A stretch of 64,000 nucleotides of DNA from NCBI GenBank assembly GCA_035430165.1, contig DAOMGE010000003.1:1-64000 (forward strand). Reading direction: 5' to 3'. A program made the translations under genes and the position numbers. This DNA is from UBA7239 sp035430165 (GTDB taxonomy: Bacteria; Pseudomonadota; Gammaproteobacteria; Pseudomonadales; UBA7239). Positions 51,494 to 60,242 of the stretch are shown in pieces (the stretch's first letter is position 1; every line of letters starts with the position of its first letter). A model generated the notes under the pieces. The model did not search any database. It saw only the letters and a program-made list of their open reading frames with translations, and was not told the DNA's origin.

Positions 51494-51540
51494 TTTTTCA
51501 AACCTGTAACTATTTTGCGTGTAGCAAGTGGAGTTCAACT

Positions 51541-53045
51541 GTGGGCAACGATATCGCTGGCAAAAACAACACCGTAGGCAAAAATGTTGTTGTGCTGGGC
51601 ACCCAGTGGGGTGATGAGGGCAAGGGCAAGATTGTCGATTTGCTGACNNNNNNNNNNNNNNNNNNNNNNNNNNNNNNNNNNNNNNNNNNNNNNNNNNNNN
51701 NNNNNNNNNNNNNNNNNNNNNNNNNNNNNNNNNNNNNNNNNNNNNNNTGCTGGGCACCCAGTGGGGTGATGAGGGCAAGGGCAAGATTGTCGATTTGCTG
51801 ACAGATCAGGCAGAAATTGTTGCGCGTTTCCAGGGCGGCCATAACGCCGGCCACACACTGGTTATCGACGGCAAGAAAACCGTATTGCACCTGATTCCGT
51901 CCGGCGTGTTGCGGGATGGTGTGTTGTGCCTGATCGGCAACGGTGTGGTGCTGGCACCCGATGCGCTGCTGAAAGAGATCAAGGGACTTGAGGCGAGTGG
52001 CATTCCGGTGCGTGAGCGTTTGCGTTTGTCGCCTGCCTGTCCGTTGATTTTGCCGCACCATGTGGCACTCGACCAGGCGCGTGAACTGGCGCGTGGTGCT
52101 GGCAAGATTGGCACTACTGGCCGCGGTATCGGTCCTGCCTACGAAGATAAAGTGGCGCGTCGCGGTTTGCGTCTCGGTGATCTGCGCAATGAAAAAGCGT
52201 TTGCTGAAAAATTGCGCGTTGTGCTCGAATACCACAACTTCATGTTGACCGAATATTACAAAGTCGCCGCCGTGGATTTCCAGAAAACACTGGATGAAGT
52301 GTTGGCGCAAGCGAAAGAAATTTTGCCTATGATGGCGGACGTCACCGCCATCCTGCACGATGCCCGCGCACGCGGCGCCAATATTTTGTTTGAAGGCGCG
52401 CAAGGCTCCTTGCTCGATATCGATCACGGCACCTATCCGTTTGTAACGTCATCCAATACCACGGCGGGCGGCACCGCTACCGGTTCCGGTTTTGGCCCTC
52501 TCTATCTCGATTACGTACTCGGGATTACCAAGGCTTACACCACGCGCGTAGGTTCTGGCCCGTTTCCAACCGAACTGCCTTATGACGCAGCGAGTGATAC
52601 AGGTGATGCCATCGGCAAACACCTCGGCACCATCGGCCACGAGTTTGGTGCAACAACCGGTCGTCAGCGTCGCTGCGGCTGGTTTGATGCCGTGGCTGTG
52701 CGCAAGGCGATCCAGATCAACAGTGTTTCCGGTTTGTGTCTCACCAAACTGGATGTGCTGGATGGTTTACAGGAAGTGAAAATCTGCACCGCGTATCACG
52801 ATGCGCATGGCAACACCGTGTCGCCGCAACACAGCGATGATTACGAAGGTATCGTCTCGGTGTATGAAACCATGCCGGGTTGGAGTGAATCCACCATCGG
52901 CGCCAAGACACTGGATGAATTGCCGCAGGCCGCGCGCAATTACATCAAACGTCTGGAAGTGCTGACCGGCGCGCCGATCCACATTATTTCTACAGGGCCG
53001 GATCGCGTGGAAACCATCGTGTTGCAGCATGCGTTTAATGAGTAA
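51541..53045 (+). CDS. purA: Adenylosuccinate synthase (interrupted by an assembly gap)
   Basis: Joins IMP and aspartate with GTP in AMP synthesis. The N-terminal end runs from GTG at 51541 (GGAG 7 bases before it) with VVVLGTQWGDEGKGKIVDLL, then the N-run. The same 55 bases appear again right after the gap, so the two sides overlap. Deleting 155 bases (100 N plus one 55-base copy) leaves 1350 bases, a 449-residue protein that continues TDQAEIVARFQGGHNAGHTL without a break. The frames on the two sides differ only because of the gap. Other motifs: RGIGPAYEDK, GAQGSLLDIDHGTYPFVTSS, RCGWFDAVAV. The N-terminus has about 14 extra residues. Confidence 0.93.
51593..51802. repeat. Identical 55-mers flanking the N gap
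   Basis: 51593-51647 and 51748-51802 are identical over 55 bases (TGCTGGGCACCCAGTGGGGT...TTGCTGAC). Length and position are as expected when two contig ends overlap by one assembler k-mer of 55 and a scaffolder joins them with 100 N. Confidence 0.9.
51648..51747. other. Assembly gap of 100 N inside purA
   Basis: Exactly 100 N, the conventional size of unknown-length gaps. The flanking overlap shows that the true gap length is probably minus 55 bases. Confidence 0.98.
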
Positions 53046-53056
53046 CTTTGGGTAAG

Positions 53057-53084
53057 GGTCGAATTTCCGGATTCGGCCTTGTTT
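53057..53084 (+). terminator. Intrinsic terminator after purA
   Basis: GGTCGAAT-TTCCGG-ATTCGGCC stem with one G-T pair, then TTGTTT. It ends the hisZ-purA transcript. Confidence 0.65.
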
Positions 53085-53190
53085 CAATACGGGATCAATC
53101 AGGACTAACCCGCTTTTATATCGAGAATACACCTGGAATTTCTATGCTGGATTTGCCAGATGCAAAAGATAATTTCAGAGAAGGTTTTTT

Positions 53191-53469
53191 ATGAAACCGG
53201 AAAATAATCGAAAATTAATCTCCGTATTGCCATTGTTTGCGTTTCTGGTTTTCAGTGTGATTCCAGTCGAAAGTGAGATTTTTGGCTTGATCGTCAGGTT
53301 TTTTATTTTAATCTCCCCTATGGTAGGCCTGTATTTTTCAATAAGATTTTTACGTGTTTCTGAAAGCGCTGTTATATCGATGGGTTTTATATTGGCGATA
53401 TCGCTATATTCTCTGCTTGAGGCTTTTGTCATTTATATAGAAGCGGTAAAGTTTCTTGGCGGACGCTAA
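53191..53469 (+). CDS. Small A+T-rich membrane protein, unknown
   Basis: 92 residues, with AGAAGG before the ATG. Three hydrophobic segments: LISVLPLFAFLVFSVIPV, FGLIVRFFILISPMVGLYFSI and VISMGFILAISLYSLLEAFVIYI. No recognised family. Base composition is clearly A+T-richer than that of purA and chrA on either side, suggesting recent acquisition or a fast-evolving orphan. Its stop is 4 bases from the convergent chrA stop. Confidence 0.55.
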   Translation: MKPENNRKLISVLPLFAFLVFSVIPVESEIFGLIVRFFILISPMVGLYFSIRFLRVSESAVISMGFILAISLYSLLEAFVIYIEAVKFLGGR

Positions 53470-53472
53470 CGT

Positions 53473-54825
53473 TCAGTACTGTGTCTCCAGAAAAGCTATC
53501 CATTGTGACAACAGGCCGGCTGCGGCGCATACAGCAATCACATGAATCACATTGCGTTTGTAGCGGAACAATGCGACAGCGGCGGCGATGGCTATCACGG
53601 CAGAGATCCAGTCAAAACGTTCGCTGAAGCCGTGCGGCCATAACACGTGGTAACCAAAAAACAAGGCAAGATTGAGAATGACGCCGACAACGGCAGCGGT
53701 GATGGCGGTTAACGGCGCGGTGAATTTCAGATCGTTGTGGGTGGATTCCACCAGCGGGCCGCCAGCGAGAATAAAAAGGAATGACGGCAAAAACGTAAAC
53801 CACGTCACCAGTGTGGCGCCTGCGGCACCGGCAGCAAACAACAGCTGCGATCCAAATACTGCCTTCGCATACGCGCCGACAAATCCGACAAATGCGACCA
53901 CCATGATCAATGGTCCCGGTGTGGTTTCACCCAGGGCGAGCCCGTCAATCATTTGTGGTGCAGTCAGCCACTGGTGATGATCGACAGCGCCTTGATACAT
54001 GTAAGGCAACACCGCGTAGGCGCCACCAAATGTCAGCAACGCCGCTTTGGTAAAAAACCAGCTCATTTGTGTGAGCACAGCATCCCAGCCACACAGCAGC
54101 GTGAGTGCGGCCATCGGCACAACCCACAACAGCAAGCCGACGATTACCACGCGCAATAGTTTTCCGGTGCTGAACAAAGCGTGTGCCGGTGTCGGTGTGT
54201 TGTCATCAATGATAGCGGGGCCAAACGATTTGTCGGCAGCGGCATGTCCGCCGCCGGTCTTGAATGTGTCCGGTGCGATACGACCACCGATGTAACCGAT
54301 GATGGCAGCACCCAGCACAATCGCCGGGAATGGAACGTGACCGGCAAAAATGGCGATGAAAGACAATGCAGCAATCGCCCACAGGGTTTTGTTTTTCAGT
54401 GCGCGTGAGCCGATACGATGTGCAGCCTGCACGACGATTGCAGTGACTGCCGGTTTGATGCCATAAAAAATACCGGCGACGAGTGGCATTTCGCCGAAAG
54501 CAATATAAATCCACGACAGTGCAATCAGGATAAACAGGGACGGCAAGACAAACAGCGCGCCCGCGATGATGCCGCCGCGTGCGCCGTGCATTAACCAGCC
54601 GATGTAGGTGGCGAGTTGTTGTGCTTCCGGGCCGGGTAACACCATGCAGAAATTGAGAGCGTGCAGGAAACGTTTTTCTGAAATCCAGCGGCGATTTTCC
54701 ACCAGCTCCTGATGCATGATCGCGATCTGGCCGGCAGGCCCGCCGAAGCTGATGAAACCGAGTTTCAACCAGAAGTGGAACGCTTCCGTGAGGCTGACTG
54801 TTGTGTTGGTGAGTGTTCTGTTCAT
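53473..54825 (-). CDS. chrA: Chromate transporter ChrA
   Basis: 450 residues, the two-domain (long-chain) CHR type. N-terminal half: FWLKLGFISFGGPAGQIAIMHQE, FLHALNFCMVLPGPEAQQLATYIG. The second half repeats the pattern: FFTKAALLTFGGAYAVLPYMYQ, DGLALGETTPGPLIMVVAFVG. Expels chromate from the cytoplasm. The start overlaps the stop of the cNMP-gated channel gene (ATGA); I see no chrB regulator. Confidence 0.93.
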   Translation of the reverse strand: MNRTLTNTTVSLTEAFHFWLKLGFISFGGPAGQIAIMHQELVENRRWISEKRFLHALNFCMVLPGPEAQQLATYIGWLMHGARGGIIAGALFVLPSLFILIALSWIYIAFGEMPLVAGIFYGIKPAVTAIVVQAAHRIGSRALKNKTLWAIAALSFIAIFAGHVPFPAIVLGAAIIGYIGGRIAPDTFKTGGGHAAADKSFGPAIIDDNTPTPAHALFSTGKLLRVVIVGLLLWVVPMAALTLLCGWDAVLTQMSWFFTKAALLTFGGAYAVLPYMYQGAVDHHQWLTAPQMIDGLALGETTPGPLIMVVAFVGFVGAYAKAVFGSQLLFAAGAAGATLVTWFTFLPSFLFILAGGPLVESTHNDLKFTAPLTAITAAVVGVILNLALFFGYHVLWPHGFSERFDWISAVIAIAAAVALFRYKRNVIHVIAVCAAAGLLSQWIAFLETQY

Positions 54826-56357
54826 CGTGTTTTTGTCTGTGCAGACAAGCCAAAGAAACGTTTGATGCCGGCGAGTATACGTGCCTCGTGTTCGGTGGCC
54901 GGCACCGGTTTTTCATTGCGGACTGCAGCGAGTTCATGTTCGCGTTCGCCCAGTATGCGGGCACAGCCTTCAGCGATTTCCGGACGTGCGCGCAGGATTT
55001 TTTCGAAGCTGGCTTTGTCCAGGCGATAACACAGTGCATCCGTTCTTGCTGTGACGGTTGCCCGGCGCGGTTCACCGGTCATCAATCCCATTTCACCAAA
55101 TACCTGACCGGGACCGAGTGTGGTGAGATGCCGGCGCTGGGATTTTTCCGGCTCGTACCAGATATCAGCCTCGCCCGTGGCGATGAGATAGAGCCAGTGG
55201 GCAACCGCGCCTTGCCTTGTCATGACGTCGCCGCGAGTGAACGGGGTAGGGCGCAACGATTCCGCGAGCTCGTGCAGTTCGCTGTCATTCAGCTTGGCAA
55301 ATATTTCTACGGCAGCGAGGGCGTGGATACGCTGCTGGATATCCTTGATGTGTGCCTGCGCTTCCCGCTCGGCGTTCTCCGTGGTGATGTGTGTTTCCAG
55401 GCTGGGCCTGGCGAGCTGGAATCCTTGCCGCAACAGCGCGGAATAAATATGTACGCGCACATTGGAATCGGTGCTGTCATCGTGGTGCGGGTCGGTAAGC
55501 CAGTAGCGCAGCGCATAGATTGTCGAACCGTCGTTGTAGTCCATGACAATGCATTGCGGGGCCGGTTTGTCGGCAACGTATTCAATTTCGGCGTCGCGAA
55601 CGGCTTTCTCCACACAGGCAATCACCTGTTGTGGCGGGATCGGGTAATTGAGCGGGAAATAGACCCAGCGCCGGAAATGCGGACGCTCGGCAGAGGAAAA
55701 CACATCCACCTTGGATTTCATCAGCAGCGTATTGGGAATGACAATGACATCGCCGTTGTTGGTGAGTACCGCTGTGTGTCGCCAGTGGACTTCAATAACA
55801 CAGCCCCTGATGTCGTCGACCTTGATCCAGTCGCCGATGCGTACGGAATTGTCGAGTTGCAAGGCGATACCGCCGAGGATATTGCCCAGCGTTTCCTGCA
55901 TCGAGAAGGCGATAATGCCAGTGATGACAGCGGACGTCGTGATCATGCTGCTGAGATCCAGTCCGGCGTTGCGCAAGCGGAACAGGTTCCAGCCGATATA
56001 GGCGGCGACCAGCAACAGGTCTTCGGCAATGCGCGGTGGCACCAGTCCCAGCGAGGGCAACAGTACGCGAAAAAACGCGAGACCGCCCAGGCGAATCAGC
56101 AGTATTCCCATCACCAGTATTGATAGCGATTCGCACAACGCAGCGGCAGTCTGGTAGCCGACAAAGGGCAGCACGTAAGACGCAGCGGCGATCAGCAGGC
56201 ACAACAGGGCGATGAAGGCGTGCTGCTGCAGGATGGCGCGACTTTCCGGCAATTTGCGCAGCAACAGGAACTGTAACAGGGCGGCAACTGCCAACGCTTC
56301 CAGCCAGCCATAGCGGGAAAGGATTTCGGGGTTCACACGTGCCTCCCTGAAGAGCAT
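54822..56357 (-). CDS. MscS-family channel with C-terminal cyclic nucleotide-binding domain
   Basis: 511 residues. About five membrane helices to residue 170, then the MscS core: ITGIIAFSMQETLGNILGGIALQLDNSVRIGDWIKV and the beta domain (HWRHTAVLTNNGDVIVIPNTLL). From about residue 360 a cNMP-binding domain includes the phosphate-binding cassette FGEMGLMTGEPRRATV with the Arg that binds the phosphate. In related channels, cyclic nucleotides open or modulate the pore. The CHASE2 adenylate cyclase in this window could supply the ligand (inference). Translationally coupled to chrA. Confidence 0.92.
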   Translation of the reverse strand: MLFREARVNPEILSRYGWLEALAVAALLQFLLLRKLPESRAILQQHAFIALLCLLIAAASYVLPFVGYQTAAALCESLSILVMGILLIRLGGLAFFRVLLPSLGLVPPRIAEDLLLVAAYIGWNLFRLRNAGLDLSSMITTSAVITGIIAFSMQETLGNILGGIALQLDNSVRIGDWIKVDDIRGCVIEVHWRHTAVLTNNGDVIVIPNTLLMKSKVDVFSSAERPHFRRWVYFPLNYPIPPQQVIACVEKAVRDAEIEYVADKPAPQCIVMDYNDGSTIYALRYWLTDPHHDDSTDSNVRVHIYSALLRQGFQLARPSLETHITTENAEREAQAHIKDIQQRIHALAAVEIFAKLNDSELHELAESLRPTPFTRGDVMTRQGAVAHWLYLIATGEADIWYEPEKSQRRHLTTLGPGQVFGEMGLMTGEPRRATVTARTDALCYRLDKASFEKILRARPEIAEGCARILGEREHELAAVRNEKPVPATEHEARILAGIKRFFGLSAQTKTR

Positions 56358-56432
56358 TGTTGCGATGATGCTAGTCTAACGCGCAGCCAGCCATTAAGCT
56401 TGCGGCTCATTAATTTCCAGACTTGTTTCCCC

Positions 56433-57251
56433 ATGTTGGCTTATCCACAGATCGATCCGGTCATCGTCAGTATCGGCCCTTATTTCGGGGTTGGTCCGCT
56501 CGCCGTGCACTGGTATGGCGTCATGTATTTGCTGGGTCTGGCAGCGGCGTGGCTGGTCTCGTGGCGGCGCATGCTGGCTGGCAATGCACCAGTGAAAACG
56601 CGTGAGGAAGTCGATGACCTGATTTTTTACGGCGCGTTGGGTGTGATACTCGGTGGACGCATCGGTTACATCCTGTTCTACCAGCTGGATATGTTCCTTG
56701 AAAATCCGCTCTGGTTGTTCAGGATTAACCAGGGTGGCATGTCATTTCACGGTGGTTTGCTCGGCGTGATCATTGCGTTGGGATTGTATGCGCGACGACT
56801 GGGTGTGACATTTTTTACGCTGCTGGATTTTGTGGCGCCACTGGTGCCGATCGGGCTTGGCCTCGGTCGCCTGGGTAATTTTATCAACCAGGAATTATGG
56901 GGGCGTGCGACCGATGTGGCATGGGCAATGGTATTTCCGGCGGATCCGCTGCATCTGGCACGACACCCGTCGCAGTTGTACCAGTTTGCACTCGAAGGTG
57001 TTGCGTTGTTTATTCTATTGCAGGTTTTTTCACGCATGAAAATGCCGGTTGGCATGGTGTCCGGTTTTTTTCTCGCGTTTTATGCGTTGTTCCGCTTCAG
57101 CGTGGAATTTTTTCGTGAACCGGATGCGCAGATCGGATACGAATTGCTCGGCTGGATGACGCGTGGTCAGGAATTGTGTGTGCCGATGTTTATTGCCGGC
57201 ATAGTGATTTGTGTATGGTCTGTTACCAAGAAAAAACCGGCAGGTGTTTGA
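56433..57251 (+). CDS. lgt: Prolipoprotein diacylglyceryl transferase
   Basis: 272 residues from the ATG at 56433. Seven membrane helices; signature motif GRLGNFINQELWGRATD, and GGMSFHGGLLG with the essential His. Adds diacylglycerol to the lipobox Cys of prolipoproteins, such as the DUF1190 lipoprotein in this window. Its stop overlaps the thyA start (TGATG). Confidence 0.96.
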   Translation: MLAYPQIDPVIVSIGPYFGVGPLAVHWYGVMYLLGLAAAWLVSWRRMLAGNAPVKTREEVDDLIFYGALGVILGGRIGYILFYQLDMFLENPLWLFRINQGGMSFHGGLLGVIIALGLYARRLGVTFFTLLDFVAPLVPIGLGLGRLGNFINQELWGRATDVAWAMVFPADPLHLARHPSQLYQFALEGVALFILLQVFSRMKMPVGMVSGFFLAFYALFRFSVEFFREPDAQIGYELLGWMTRGQELCVPMFIAGIVICVWSVTKKKPAGV

Positions 57252-58045
57252 TGCAACAGTATCTTGATCTTATGCGCCATGTGCGCGATAACGGTGTAGT
57301 GAAAACCGACAGGACCGGTACGGGTACCATCAGTGTGTTTGGTTACCAGATGCGCTTCAATCTTGCGGATGGTTTTCCATTGCTGACCACCAAGAAGTTG
57401 CATGTCAAATCCATTATTCATGAATTGCTCTGGTTTCTCGCCGGCGATACCAATATCAAATATCTGCAAGACAACGGTGTGAAAATCTGGGACGAGTGGG
57501 CCGATGCCAACGGCGAACTCGGGCCGGTTTATGGCCACCAGTGGCGCTCATGGCCAGATGGCAAGGGAGGCACCATTGACCAGATTGCGCAGCTGATAGA
57601 GATGATCAAAAAAAATCCGGATTCACGCCGTTTGCTGGTGAGTGCATGGAATGTGGCAGAAGTGAACCAGATGGCGTTGCCGCCATGCCATACCCTGTTC
57701 CAGTTTTATGTGGCGAATGGGAAATTGTCCTGCCAGTTATACCAGCGCAGTGCGGATATTTTTCTCGGTGTGCCATTCAATATTGCTTCCTATGCATTGC
57801 TGACCCTGATGATTGCACAAGTTTGTGATTTACAGCCGGGTGAATTTGTCCATACCTTTGGGGATGCGCATCTGTACAGCAATCATCTCGAGCAAGTGGA
57901 ATTGCAGCTGCAGCGCACGCCAACTGCCTTGCCGCGCATGCACATCAATCCTGGCGTAAAAAATATTTTTGATTTCACGTTCGGGGATTTTGAATTGCAG
58001 GATTACAGCGCCCAGCCACATATTGCCGCGCCGGTAGCTGTGTAA
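57251..58045 (+). CDS. thyA: Thymidylate synthase
   Basis: 264 residues, exactly the E. coli length. Makes dTMP from dUMP with methylene-tetrahydrofolate. Nucleophile in LPPCHTLFQFYV; other blocks TDRTGTGTISVFGYQMRF, GPVYGHQWRSW, QRSADIFLGVPFNIASYALL and the late HTFGDAHLYSNHLEQ. Start overlaps the lgt stop. The oxidised folate it releases is recycled by the next gene. Confidence 0.97.
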   Translation: MQQYLDLMRHVRDNGVVKTDRTGTGTISVFGYQMRFNLADGFPLLTTKKLHVKSIIHELLWFLAGDTNIKYLQDNGVKIWDEWADANGELGPVYGHQWRSWPDGKGGTIDQIAQLIEMIKKNPDSRRLLVSAWNVAEVNQMALPPCHTLFQFYVANGKLSCQLYQRSADIFLGVPFNIASYALLTLMIAQVCDLQPGEFVHTFGDAHLYSNHLEQVELQLQRTPTALPRMHINPGVKNIFDFTFGDFELQDYSAQPHIAAPVAV

Positions 58046-58557
58046 TGGCTGGACGCAAACTGGCGTTGATTGTTGCGCGCACACGCAACGGGGTGATTGG
58101 TCGTGACAACGGTATGCCGTGGCATTTGCCGGAAGACTTGCGCTATTTCAAGCGTGTGACCATGAACAAGCCCGTGATCATGGGCCGCAACACCTGGGAA
58201 TCCCTCGGCAAACCGTTGCCGGGTCGCGACAATATTGTGGTGACGCGCAATGAAGATTTTTACGCGCACGGTGCGACAGTGGTGAATGACATGGATACGG
58301 CGTTGTTGCTGGCCGATTCGCTGGCAGCCGCGCGCGGTGTCGATGAAATCATGGTGATTGGTGGTGCACAGATTTATCGCGAGGTGATGCCGTGTATTGA
58401 TCGGGCTTATGTCACCGAAATTGATGCAGACATCGACGGCGATACATTTTTTCCCGCACTCAATCCGGCAGAATGGAAAGAGTCCGCGCGGGAAAATCAT
58501 GCGGCATGCGAGAAGAATCCCTATCCCTACAGTTTTGTGATACTGGAAAGACAGTGA
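58045..58557 (+). CDS. folA: Dihydrofolate reductase
   Basis: 170 residues. Reduces dihydrofolate with NADPH. Motifs: LIVARTRNGVIGRDNGMPWHLPEDLRYFK, MGRNTWESLGKPLPGR, MVIGGAQIYR. Its start overlaps the thyA stop (TAATG), so lgt-thyA-folA are coupled in one transcript; the last two act in the same folate cycle. Repeat copy C follows the stop. Confidence 0.96.
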   Translation: MAGRKLALIVARTRNGVIGRDNGMPWHLPEDLRYFKRVTMNKPVIMGRNTWESLGKPLPGRDNIVVTRNEDFYAHGATVVNDMDTALLLADSLAAARGVDEIMVIGGAQIYREVMPCIDRAYVTEIDADIDGDTFFPALNPAEWKESARENHAACEKNPYPYSFVILERQ

Positions 58558-58558
58558 T

Positions 58559-58601
58559 CCTCTTCCGCCGCGACGCGGCACCTTCTCCCCTGAAGGGAGG
58601 G
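58559..58601 (-). repeat. Structured intergenic repeat, copy C
   Basis: Same layout as copies A and B but slightly degenerate: CCTCTTCC, hairpin GCCGC-GAC-GCGGC, A, CCTTCTCCCC, TGAA, GGGAGGG (plus-strand order). Lies between the convergent folA and radical SAM genes and has the same orientation as copy A. Confidence 0.65.
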
Positions 58602-58614
58602 AAAAAGAGAGTGG

Positions 58615-60102
58615 TCAGAAAGAAATGCCCGTGAAAGAAATATAATCCGTATTGTTGATCATCCGATCCAGCAAGTGGTGATCCTTGCGATATTTCGGAT
58701 CGTTGGCGATGGCACGGATTTCATCGCGCGGGATGTCGGAGCGCGTCAGCAAATACAGCTTGTGGTAATAATCATAATCTTCCGACGTCAGGATTTTTTG
58801 TTGACGCGCAATCATGTCGGTCTCATCCACTTCGCGCGTGAAATCGTAGGTCGGGAAGTTGGTCATTTCGCCAAAGCCCATGATGTTGATGCCGAGCGGC
58901 ATTTCCATCATGAACTCGAAGGTTGCGCGCAAGTCTTCCTCCGTTTCAAACGGCACCTTGGTAATCATTTCAAAGAAGCCTTTTACTTCAGGACCCAGGC
59001 TGATGATTTCATCGGCGGCTTGCAGTACGCGTTTCACTTCGGTCGGGCGATTGAAATGTTCTTTCAGGATACGTGCGCTACCTGATTGCACGCCCATGGT
59101 GATGGAAATCATGCCGGCGTCTTTCAGCAGGTGCAGGGTTTCCATGGTGTGTGTGGTTGGATAGGTGTAACACCAGAACGGCAAGCCGATCTCGGCTTTG
59201 TAGCGAGGCAGGAATTCTTTCAGCCAGCGTGGGTTGACGGTGAAAACCGGGTCATAGAACAGGATCGATTTGATCGCGAGATTCTGTTTTGCCCACAACA
59301 GTTCTTCAATGATGGAGTCGACACATTTACGGCGCAGGGAGCCTTTTTTACCGAACAGATCCTGGTAGCGGGATTCGCCGCAAAATGAACATGAAAACGG
59401 GCAGCCCCGTTGTGTCATGATCGGGTATTCCTCTTTCAGGTTATGCGGATAGATGCCAATCCGTTTGCCCTTGTAATTGTTGATATGGACGTAGCGCTCA
59501 AGATGCCAGTCGGGAATCGCGATTGTATCCAGGTCGAGCAGGGGGCGATTCGGGTTCTTGATAATTTCGCCGTCCTTGCCATGTGCCCAGGTGCCGTGGA
59601 TGTCGGTGATGTCGGCACCTGCATCCAGTTTGTTGGCGAGTTCGACAATGACTTCCTCACCTTCGTTGATGCAGATAAGGTCGGTGAGCTGGATGCAGCG
59701 ATCAGGTTCCAGTGTTGGCCCGTAACCTCCCCAGATAAAGGGAATATCAAAATGCTTTTTCAGTTCGTCGTTGACGCGTGCCACTTCCTTGATATTGCCT
59801 GACAGTACGTTGAAACCGATAGCATCCGGTTGGAATTCTTTCAGGTCTTCAATCAGCAGGCGGAATTCTTTTTCCGTGAAAGGGCGGTAGCAATTCCAGA
59901 TTTTTTTGGTGCCGTTGGCAGCAATGAATACGCCGGGATAATCAGTAACTTCGTATTCGTCTTTTTTATCGTAATTGACGATGTGGTGATCCTTGAAGTT
60001 GATAACACGGGAGTCGTGTCCCGCGCGCTGTAATTCTGCAGACAGCTGTGCGGTGGCCAGATTGAGGCCAGTAAAAAGCTTGATAAGCGCAATGCGTGCC
60101 AT
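58615..60102 (-). CDS. B12-binding-type radical SAM protein, function unknown
   Basis: 495 residues. An N-terminal Rossmann-like domain (about 1-190) resembles cobalamin-binding domains (FQPDAIGFNVLSGNIKEVARV, IPFIWGGYGPTLEPD, ICINEGEEVIVELA). The radical SAM core has the cluster motif CPFSCSFCG at C234, C238 and C241, then SILFYDPVFTVNP and a GVQSGSARILKEHFNR loop. A DxHxxG cobalamin motif is not evident, so it may be B12-independent. Similar proteins modify lipids, tetrapyrroles or natural products; nothing in the neighbourhood fixes the reaction. Convergent with folA. Confidence 0.8.
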   Translation of the reverse strand: MARIALIKLFTGLNLATAQLSAELQRAGHDSRVINFKDHHIVNYDKKDEYEVTDYPGVFIAANGTKKIWNCYRPFTEKEFRLLIEDLKEFQPDAIGFNVLSGNIKEVARVNDELKKHFDIPFIWGGYGPTLEPDRCIQLTDLICINEGEEVIVELANKLDAGADITDIHGTWAHGKDGEIIKNPNRPLLDLDTIAIPDWHLERYVHINNYKGKRIGIYPHNLKEEYPIMTQRGCPFSCSFCGESRYQDLFGKKGSLRRKCVDSIIEELLWAKQNLAIKSILFYDPVFTVNPRWLKEFLPRYKAEIGLPFWCYTYPTTHTMETLHLLKDAGMISITMGVQSGSARILKEHFNRPTEVKRVLQAADEIISLGPEVKGFFEMITKVPFETEEDLRATFEFMMEMPLGINIMGFGEMTNFPTYDFTREVDETDMIARQQKILTSEDYDYYHKLYLLTRSDIPRDEIRAIANDPKYRKDHHLLDRMINNTDYISFTGISF

Positions 60103-60242
60103 ACGTCAGAATCCGCGTTTTTTGTGGGTGTGTTGCGGTAAATAATGGGGTCGTGGTACACGTTACCATACCCGCATCCTTTAAAACAACCGGAGTAAAA
60201 ACGGGGTGGATTTGCTGCGCAATTGCAAAAAAAGTGCGGTGT

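Noticed and set aside
51593..51802. Tandem duplication or mobile insertion in purA
   Set aside because: Exact 55-base identity around exactly 100 N fits a k-mer overlap at a scaffold join; a real insertion would not restore the frame on collapse.
50336..52427. Minus-strand ORFs of 305-482 codons spanning the N gap
   Set aside because: They contain the N-run as unknown residues and lie opposite hisZ and purA.
60103..60242. Possible small RNA or gene in the 140-base gap upstream of the radical SAM gene
   Set aside because: No convincing promoter-terminator pair or ORF; probably only the leader region.
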